Shown here one piece after another: positions 55,251 to 62,715 of a stretch of 62,715 nucleotides of DNA. The stretch's first letter is position 1, and each line of letters begins with the position of its first letter. Under the pieces are notes generated by a model, which was not told the DNA's origin, made no database searches, and was given only the letters and a program-made list of their open reading frames with translations. The stretch covers positions 1-62,715 of the forward strand of contig JAAAIG010000118.1 of the NCBI GenBank assembly GCA_015852425.1, given 5' to 3'. A program made the position numbers and the translations under genes. The DNA is from Gryganskiella cystojenkinii. Its lineage: Eukaryota; Mortierellomycota; Mortierellomycetes; Mortierellales; Mortierellaceae.

Positions 55251-57203
55251 CTATGGTCCATCTTGTGTGGTTTCTTCCATTTTTTGATCTGCGGCGATTG
55301 TGTCTTGAATCTCGATCATCTTTTTCAGTGGTCGGATGAGGTCCTGGAAGAGTACCCAAAATTAAAAAAAAAAAAAAATTAATAAAAAATGGTTTGAACG
55401 GTTAGGGCTATATTAGCTGAAGAATGACAAATAATAACAAAAATATATTTACCTCTAGTAAAAGATCTCCATTGCTTCGATCTCCAGGCCAACCAAGGAG
55501 AGCCACTGCCTGACCGACAGCTTCCGCAGTCGAAGTATACGTGACCTTGGGTTCCGGTTTCAGCTCATGATAAATGGACTGGGGAGGGTTCGGGAACTTA
55601 ATTTGGGTGAGTTGTTGGAGTCGAGGATTGCATCGGTACATGATCTTGGCATGCGACCAACTTCCGTCGAGGGCAATGACAAGTTTGTAAGGGTACGGCG
55701 ATGGCGTATCCAATGCGCCGCCGATGGCCTCTCCTAATTGTTTTGGTTCGCTCTGTTGGTCGAAATCGTTCATGGCGTCCTCCTTCTCGGTGTCCCCAGA
55801 GGTATGCTGACAGCCCGCACAAGAATAACGAGAGGACAGGCTCCTCTCCATAGAAACACTCGACTGGGGATTGAGAACATGTGTCGCCGACACCAAAGTC
55901 TGGATATCGACAGCGTCATGACTTGGATAAAGTAAGAGCGGCGTACAATTGGGATCTCCCAAAGCCTGATCAAGTTCTTGAGAACGTCCAGCCTTGAAGT
56001 CCTTGCCGATGACGATCGTGCAGTATTTGAAGCTCGTTTTCAAGATTCGAATAGTTCCTATACTCACTTGACATCTCGGGTGCTGCAACAGAGAGAAATG
56101 ATAGGTAAAAGTTAGCAAATGTAGGTGGGCTTTCCATTTATGAGAAACAAACAAACACGGGTAAATACGAACCTGCAGAATCATGATCCGCACTCGACAA
56201 TTGCAATAGAGGTGTTTTGTTAACGATGAGCAAATGCAGGACCGAATAGGTCTCCAGCATCGTCCGCACTCCTCTCGTGCTGCATCCACATTATTCCTAT
56301 GGATGGCGTGATCTAGAGAGGTTTTTTTGTCAATATCAAGATAAACGACATTTGTTTCAAAAACCAGTAAAAAAAAACATATCTTGCTAGTATGTAACCG
56401 ATATTCAAGGACTCACCAATTCGATTCGGTGTCGACACATCTTGAGCCTCAACAAACCGACAGTCTCCAAAGAAGGTCCGTTTCCAAGTCCAAAAGGTGT
56501 TTGTCCAGGCGAGTGGGGTATATTTTAGCTCTGGATCCAAGGAGGTGAATTTTCGTCGATGAGCTCGTTGTTCGAATCGGCTGTAGAATTTAGTCCGCTC
56601 TTGCTTTTTCCGCGGTCCTTGGTTATCGCCTAGTGAAGGGTCCATTGGTGAATCCGCAGTGGCACTGTCATCGGCATCACCAACATCCAGCTCGTGCTTC
56701 CTGGATGGATCATGTTCTTTGGGTTGTGCCCGACTTCTATCTTGATCTTTCGGGACTTCTGGTTGTTTCGCGATTATGGAGAGACGCGGAACCACTGGTA
56801 GAGAGCCAGAGGCAGAAGAGGGTCGCAAAAGCATCCTTTGATGCTCTCGACGCACTTCAATGGTATGTAACGCCTTTTGATCGGTCGTGGGCCAATGTCG
56901 GTCCGAGAAGCGGGAGAGCGTCAGAGGTTTCCAAAGCTGATCCGCAGAAGCGATGTGATTGAGGCGATGAGAGCAGCAACAGAGTCGACAGAGTGATCGA
57001 GCACCCAGTCCGGCCACGCGGACCTTCGTCTTCTTTTTTGATTTTTTCGAAGTTGTTTCCTCTTGCGGTGGATCAGAATGAGAAGTTGGCACAGGATCCT
57101 GTGACTCGGCGATGAATCCAAAGATGCGCAGGAGAATATCGTCAGACAAGTCCATAAATTGAGGTGACCCATTAGGTCGGGGTTGCTCCTGAGATGCTGA
57201 CAT
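55251..57203 (-). CDS. F-box/DTW-domain fusion (putative tRNA-uridine aminocarboxypropyltransferase)
   Basis: Four exons: 57203-56417, 56312-56173, 56082-55453, 55343-55251, totalling 1650 nt (549 aa), all in phase. Exon 1 (262 codons) has an F-box: MDLSDDILLRIFGFI at 17-31, a Lys-rich insert, then SLCRLCCCSHRLNHIASADQ and LWKPL. A later segment reads LAWTNTFWTWKRTFFGDC. Exon 2 starts the DTW domain with EECGRCWRPIRSCIC (Cys pairs typical of the family) and VRIMILQ joined to HPRCQVSIGTIRIL. The signature is DGSW near 447, with Ser where DxTW is usual. DTW enzymes place the aminocarboxypropyl group of SAM on tRNA uridine. The DTW part has no in-frame ATG of its own before the domain, which supports one gene. 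Two genes with an unseen exon remain possible. Confidence 0.75.
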
Positions 57204-57669
57204 GTCGTCCAATGGAGCGTATGAATAAAGACCAATGCATATTTTTTGGCAAGAACAAAAAGAAAGCAAAGCTTTCTCAGAACATGCCCCTTAAACGCCA
57301 CCAAAAATCACACCATCATGAAGTTTTTGTATTTTCAGTTTGAAAGGTTGGATAGTTTTTAAGGAAGTCCATCCTCCTTTGCTTCGACTACTCGGACGAT
57401 CTTTTGTTGCTATTAAATATGGTCGACATGGCATCCATATTCATCTTGCAGACAGCAGCTCAAACGGAAAAAGTCGAGAGAAGGAGCCTTTTTGAAGCGG
57501 CTGCCATCATCCTTCCTGTCCCTCCATGGTACGAGAAGAACTATCGGTGATCCATTCACGGCTGCTTGGGTCCATTTAGGTATCTACAAAAACGAAGAAA
57601 ATGTCAATTCCTTCTCCAATGTCTACGACACCAAATCGTTGTTGCATAAGCAACCTCGTTTCTCACTCC
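57204..57669. other. Spacer between CKS1 3' end and F-box/DTW start
   Basis: 466 nt holding the CKS1 3' UTR and F-box/DTW promoter. No gene seen. Confidence 0.45.
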
Positions 57670-58493
57670 TTACTTCGCTTGATAGTCCTTCTCGCGCTTG
57701 AACAGGAGCACATGTGGCTCAGGGGCTAAAGAAAGGAAAAAACAAAAAAAAAAAACATTGGGAATAAAATATGTGAGCTTGTGCAACTCCTGTCCTTCCT
57801 CTGGCAACGGAAAGACATTTGTGCCGTGGACTCACCATGGATCATGTAGTGTTCCCAGCCTTGCGATTGCTTCACACCCAGACTTCGCCACTCTTCCTCC
57901 GTCATAAGCTCATTTGGCACGTATCGTGCGATCACCTTAGGTAGAGATACATGTCTATCTCAGTAAAATGGATCCAAGCCAACAAGTTAGTAATGATTCC
58001 TCACAAATTGGATCGTGCGTGAGCGTAATTCGATCACTTTTTCGCACTTTGACGTTTACCGATACTCGAAATGGTCATCTAGAAGAGTTAAAATCCAGAA
58101 GAAGAGAGGACCCATCAGAAACCAAAGGACGAGATAAGGTTGGAAAGGGGGGGGGAGGTTTACATTCCCAAGATTCTAATGGATAGTTTGAATGAAACTT
58201 ACCGTAATATCGCGCAGAATAAGTGATATGTTCCTGATTTTTGGCAATATCCTTTGCTCGTTGTTCCGCTCGATGTCTCATCTTTTCCTAAGGATAAAAA
58301 TATATATAAAAACACCTCGTAAGAAACGATACTGTGGTAGGGTGTGCTATTCTCTAATCAAGTCACGAAGACGATCAATTATCTGATCCACGGTGCGGTC
58401 TTAGAGCTTACAGATACTTCGTCCTGTCGATGGTGGGAATGGGCGTGATGATGGATGGGCTGGTGGTGGCTGTGGTGCATGTCTTGGTGCATA

Positions 58494-58529
<36 letters not shown>

Positions 58530-58693
58530 GGAAAGTGGTGAGTTGCAGCACTGTTGACGCCGTTGACTCCCTGGTGATGTTGCGGCGGTAGGTGATGCTG
58601 TTGGTGCTGCTGCTGCTGCTGGTGTGGTGGCAAGTGAGAGTGTTGGTGTTGCTGCTGCTGCTGTTGGCCGTGGTGACTCGTAGAAGAGAGCAT
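57670..58693 (-). CDS. CKS1: Cyclin-dependent kinase regulatory subunit CKS1 with Gln/His-rich N-terminal extension
   Basis: Cks proteins bind CDK and phosphorylated substrates and promote multisite phosphorylation. Five exons: 58693-58412, 58287-58203, 58078-58060, 57954-57836, 57725-57670, totalling 561 nt (186 aa). Exon 3 is only 19 nt and encodes DDHFEYR with its flanks. The conserved core starts at about residue 110: [63 protein letters not shown]. All the diagnostic segments of Suc1/Cks1 are present. Exon 1 adds 94 residues of Gln and His runs, including 11 consecutive Gln and [15 protein letters not shown]. The ATG at 58693 is the first in this frame; an internal start at 58281 ([10 protein letters not shown]) would give a classical short Cks. 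Confidence 0.92.
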
Positions 58694-60450
58694 CCTTTGA
58701 ATCGGGTCCAATCGAGAAGAGAGTGGAAGAAGTAACTGAGAGTTAGAGGCAGAGAGAGTGAGAGGGCGAAGGCGGGAAACAAATTCCGAATTGTGAATGC
58801 GAATTGAATTCTTTTTGATAAAAAAAATAAATAAAGTCAATGGAGAAGGAAAAGAAAGAAGAAAAGTTGTCCAGAACAAAACAAAGTGCCGAAAGAAGTG
58901 ACAGATGTGGGACGCGATGAATTTTCAGGAGTGACCAGACAAAGAGAACCCCTTCAGCTCTCTCTATCTTTCTGTCTCCTTTATTCCTTTGGCTTTGTCT
59001 CTTTGATCTGACCAAAGGCAGAGAGAGACACGCATTGCTGCTGAGTCGCGTCTCTCTTTTTCTCTTCAGATATGAATGTGCGTATGTGTGTGTGTGCGCG
59101 TGCCCGTTTTCTAAGATGGCCAGTTTTTCCTCTTGTCTGGTTGGGCCGCGTCTCGCGCGCGTTCTTTCTGTCCAATTAATGGCGCATTTTTCACCAACAA
59201 AGAGACTCTCTTTCTTGCTCTTCCGGCAGCAGTAGGAAGAAGAAAGAAAAGAAAACAAGGACACCAGACGTTGCCCCACTAAAATGAACATATCGGTTGT
59301 TCCATCACCCCACACAAAAAATCCAATGGCAAAAACATCCTCTCCCTCACCGTCATCGACATCTCTGGTGTCTTTGATGCATTCCACGACGTCAGCATAA
59401 CGTCGATTGGATCTTCATTCCAACTTTCTTGATCCCCACTGCGACCCAAATCTTAACCCCGTCTGAAATGACGCTCCGCTCATCCCTCAAACTCTGCTTG
59501 CGGCCCTACAATGCGAGATCCTTCTCACCAACTCTGCAACATCCTCCTCCACCTGCACCTTCTGTTTCAACACTTTCTCTACCCGGTTTCCTTTGAAAAA
59601 ACCACGGGTGGCGGAGGACCATGCTCCTGTTATTTGACGTGGTCAAATCATGCTCCTCATCTCGTCGCAGCCCAGCAATGATATCGTTTCCTATGTCGTC
59701 TGAGACGAGTCATCGTCGCTCCCGATAGTCATATCTCGTTATCGACATTCACAAACCAAAGACCAAACGGCCAACGGGAACCATGCTGTTCTCTTGCTCC
59801 TTCCTCGCCTTGTGCTTCACAATGCCTCGCTGTTATTCCCTTTCTGCAAATCCAAACGCAGCTACTCCATCATGATCTCGCATGATCACCCCATCGCCCT
59901 CTCCCCGCCCCTCCCCTTCCTCCCATTGGTCCAATATTGTCACGATTTCGTTAATTGCCTCCAAGATCTGCAAGATCAAAGAAGTGCGCCCACCTCGTCG
60001 ACAAAAACGTCTTTGCCGCAAGTTCGTCTCCGTTCCTCAGTATCTGTGAGGTCAAATCCATGCTTACATTATCCTCTGACCAGTCTGTTGGCGCCTGCGG
60101 TCCTGTTATTTTACCTGTCCGTTTACTACCCACGAGGTCCACCTCTTCACCAAAGGCTAGGCCCGGGAGTTTTTCTCTCTTTCCTCAAAGAGACACGGAC
60201 TACCATCCGCAATCGCGCTTGATCGCGGGTTTATTTTTTATTTTATTTAAGATTTATTCCAGCGTTCGTTGTTGCAGCTTTCAGTTTTACGCTTTTGTAT
60301 TCATCAGACAATCGACGTTTTTCTCCCCTTTTTTCACATTTGATCACAACGAATACTTTATCCCTTCAGTTGCAACAGGTCAACTACTCGTCTTCGTCTT
60401 CCTACCTGGATTATCGCGGTTGAGCTCGCCCTTCTTTTGCGGAGGCCCGC

Positions 60451-60491
<41 letters not shown>

Positions 60492-62087
60492 AAGTATCCA
60501 GAAAAAACTTTTTTGATGGATACAACCACCACCCAGCCACTTTTGTTATCTTTCCCTTCTTTTTGGAATGGTCGTTCTTGCTCTATCGCGTAGACGGGCT
60601 ACATTCCCGTCCTAGCACGACCATTATAGGCATACCGTGCCTTTCTTTTGTTATCATTTCAATCCAAAGTGTCCTCAATCATGTTAGAAAACTCTTCTTT
60701 TTTTGTTCTTTGAAAGACTCCTGACAAGGACAAAAAATATCCGAGAGTTAAATATCCCAATAGTTATAACTTTATCCGCCGGTCCTTGAATATCTCTTTG
60801 CCTCTTTTTGCAGGAGATTAGGTGACTGGCAGAAGAAGGCAACAAACAAACGATCGTCCTTCTTTTTTTTTTTTTTTTGTATATCATTTTCCCTCCAATT
60901 TTTTCCGTAGAAAAAAAAAGGCGAAAGACGCGTCTAAAACAACCTTGTTATAATGCCGCTGTTCTATTGCTTTAATACAATCCTGCTGAAAAAATCTGAT
61001 GCTGTAATATGCTGCGGTGGTGTGACTATGACAATGGAAAAGGAAAAAGTGGTTTGGAGTACCAGAGAAGTTTGATATTTGACTCTTGAGAAGGAGTTCA
61101 TGAGTTGAGAAAAAGATGATCTGGGATATTTGTGAAAGGAAAAGGAGTTTTGGAAAACGACGCTTTTTATTTACGATTTCGTGTGCAACGTGTTGGGAGA
61201 GGAATGTGACAAAAGAAAAAAACGTGATGTGCTGTTCCGCAACTACAATAAAGTACGTGCTTTGTTTGTGTCAGCAGCTCGGTAGTTGCCGAAAGTTTTG
61301 TTGGTCGCTTTTCTCATTAATCTGTTTACTCTTTTTCTTGACGTCCGTCATTTCAACAAACTCACGAACCCAAAAAAAAATTGAACGGTGACAAAGCAGA
61401 CCACAGAACTTGGTGGGGTGGACAGGGGGGCTCATCATTTGATTCATTTCCCTTGCCGAAGTGCAGGTCTCTTGGCTCAGTCACCTCGTACCGCTCGGCA
61501 AGCAAAATAAAAAAAAGAAAAATAACCCCTCGGTGGAGGCGCTCACAAAACTACAGTGGTTGTGACTTTTTTTTGAGCTTCCCTCCAAAGAGAATGCCCC
61601 CCTCTTTGCTTGCCGAATCAGGGTCAACGAGAAGAGGACGGGAAAAGGGGGGGAGGGGGGAGGATGCAACGGGAGAGCTTGGAGATTCCGTTGCCACACC
61701 ACAAAGAAAGAACGACAGGTGTTTCTTTCTGTGCGTGTTTGGCGCAAGAAAGGAATGAAAAAAAGAAAGAGAGTTGCCGAAGAACCGACGAGCGGAGATG
61801 AAAAAAATATTGTTAAACCACGATAATGGTCCCGCGCCGCAGACCAACAAAACAGACACACACACACCCACCCATGAGAAAAAAAAAGATGTCATGTGGG
61901 CCGGTGACGATCCAGTCTCAATCGACCACACCACACCAAAGCCTGCTTTTGCAGTACCTCAGCAGAGAGCAGGTTTCTCATTTTTTTCTTTCCATTTTTT
62001 TTTCTTTTTCTCTTCTTTCCAATCGTTATCGCTCCTTTCTTCCTTTCCCCACACTTCCACACTTTTTATCTTCACTCTCAACACAAA
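58694..62087. other. 3.4-kb region without an assignable gene
   Basis: Contains the CKS1 leader (to about 58900), coding-like strips at 59340-60220 that do not form a complete gene, a T19A20 tract, AT-rich DNA at 60600-61400, and a T/C-rich leader before the 14-3-3 gene. A short frame at 59468 on plus begins with an Arg/Ser-rich sequence (MTLRSSLKLCLRPYNARSFS) like a mitochondrial presequence but stops after 42 codons. Confidence 0.4.
60452..60490. repeat. T19A20 homopolymer inverted repeat
   Basis: Nineteen T followed immediately by twenty A with no spacer: a 39-nt near-perfect palindrome. It could extrude as a hairpin, or mark a misjoined or homopolymer-inflated read end. Confidence 0.9.
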
Positions 62088-62160
62088 ATGGCCGCCGAAG
62101 TCCCCCGCGAAAACCACGTCTACCTTGCCAAGCTCGCCGAGCAGGCTGAGCGCTACGAAG
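62088..62160 (+). CDS. 14-3-3 protein, first exon (partial at window edge)
   Basis: 14-3-3 dimers bind phosphoserine/threonine peptides in signalling and cell-cycle proteins. The first exon encodes MAAEVPRENHVYLAKLAEQA followed by ERYE and one base of the next codon, then a GTAGGC donor. The VYLAKLAEQAERYE segment is the invariant start of helix 1-2 in the family. The next exon (normally beginning MVE) is not visible in the remaining 555 nt, so the intron is at least that long and the rest lies beyond the window. The leader is T/C-rich, like those of other highly expressed genes here. Confidence 0.9.
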
Positions 62161-62715
62161 GTAGGCATCCCATCCCCTCGTCATCGTCATTCCTCACTTT
62201 ATTTCATTCCTTGAGATCATCCTTATCTCCTCTCTACCTTTTGCACGTCTTCATGAGTGATCTGCGCTTTCCTTTTCTTCACGCTCCTCGCCCTCCGACT
62301 CCTTCCTATATGCGCGTTTTTTGTTTTTTTTTGCCCGATACAAAACGTGCTTGCGCACAGGATGCAACGGACCCCTGGTGAAAAAAGCGCGTGCTCTTTT
62401 TCACAGCCCTCGCAACATTTCAGTCTTTTGATGGATCTCACTCTGACCTTTGGACCGTGGACACGGCATTTTTTCGTTATTGATGGAACTCTTTTTTTGT
62501 TTTTGACGATAACCATAAACTGGAGAAGCAGGAGGACAGAATGTCGTCATGATTCACCTCAGGCACACCTTTCAAATTTTCATCACCAGCACCATCCAAG
62601 AAAAATTCGCTCGATCTTGATATCTCGAAACATCTTTCTGGGGGTCTCTTTTTTCCTTACTGCTCTTGGATGATGGCTCACTTGAGGATCAACATGTTCC
62701 CGTCCATGTACCTTT

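Noticed and set aside
58408..58782. Asn-rich and Thr-rich frame overlapping CKS1 exon 1
   Set aside because: Frame-shifted reading of the CAA/CAC repeats; the Gln/His frame is the one that splices into the Cks core.

Overview
The window looks like a nuclear chromosome segment of an early-diverging filamentous fungus. Genes carry several short GT-AG introns (mostly 60-400 nt, some 0.6-1.4 kb), about half the bases are G or C, intergenic DNA is rich in T/C tracts, and the gene set is fungal: a septation (SIN) kinase, an arrestin-type trafficking adaptor, an aquaglyceroporin and a Ste7/Fuz7-type MEK. The style suggests Mucoromycota, perhaps Mortierella-like, but that is an inference from content and style, not a match. 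No rRNA, tRNA, CRISPR array or intact transposon was recognised. One 10-N assembly gap lies inside a coding exon (45451-45460).

Layout. 0-9.9 kb: 3' end of an unidentified acidic protein (+), a MAPK kinase (+), the mitochondrial branched-chain 2-oxoacid dehydrogenase E1-beta subunit (-), and an arrestin-domain adaptor (-). 10.8-17.3 kb: a very large CAMK-like kinase (+). 18.2-27.4 kb, all on -: cytosolic glutamyl-tRNA synthetase with a C-terminal WHEP domain, a small secreted Asp/Cys-rich protein, an aquaglyceroporin, and a CoA ligase ending in a peroxisomal-type tripeptide. 28.0-30.5 kb, +: the CHIP/STUB1 ubiquitin ligase and the COX20 assembly factor. 32.5-39.5 kb, +: a Cdc7/SepH-type septation kinase with armadillo-like repeats. 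40.2-48.6 kb, -: an LRR-DH-PH Rho GEF converging on it. 50.7-55.1 kb, +: SEC24. 55.3-58.7 kb, -: an apparent F-box/DTW fusion and a CKS1 with a Gln/His-rich N-terminal extension. 62.1 kb to the edge, +: first exon of a 14-3-3 gene. The 3.4 kb before it holds no gene I can assign.

Most gene models were assembled by hand from splice sites and checked for reading phase at every junction; for the fully contained genes the exon lengths sum to whole codons, except where the N gap intervenes. Products are mostly housekeeping and signalling proteins that do not form one pathway. The one suggestive neighbourhood is the convergent pair of septation kinase and Rho GEF, since both families act on septum formation and polarity.

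Most interesting observations: (1) the septation kinase stop codon is TGA followed by CAATCA, which fits the CA(A/G)N(C/G/T)A readthrough context, and the same frame stays open for 110 codons to end in a farnesylation-type CaaX box (CIIS); (2) the F-box/DTW-domain fusion; (3) the secreted poly-Asp/Cys protein; (4) the Gln/His-rich CKS1; (5) the WHEP domain on a fungal GluRS.
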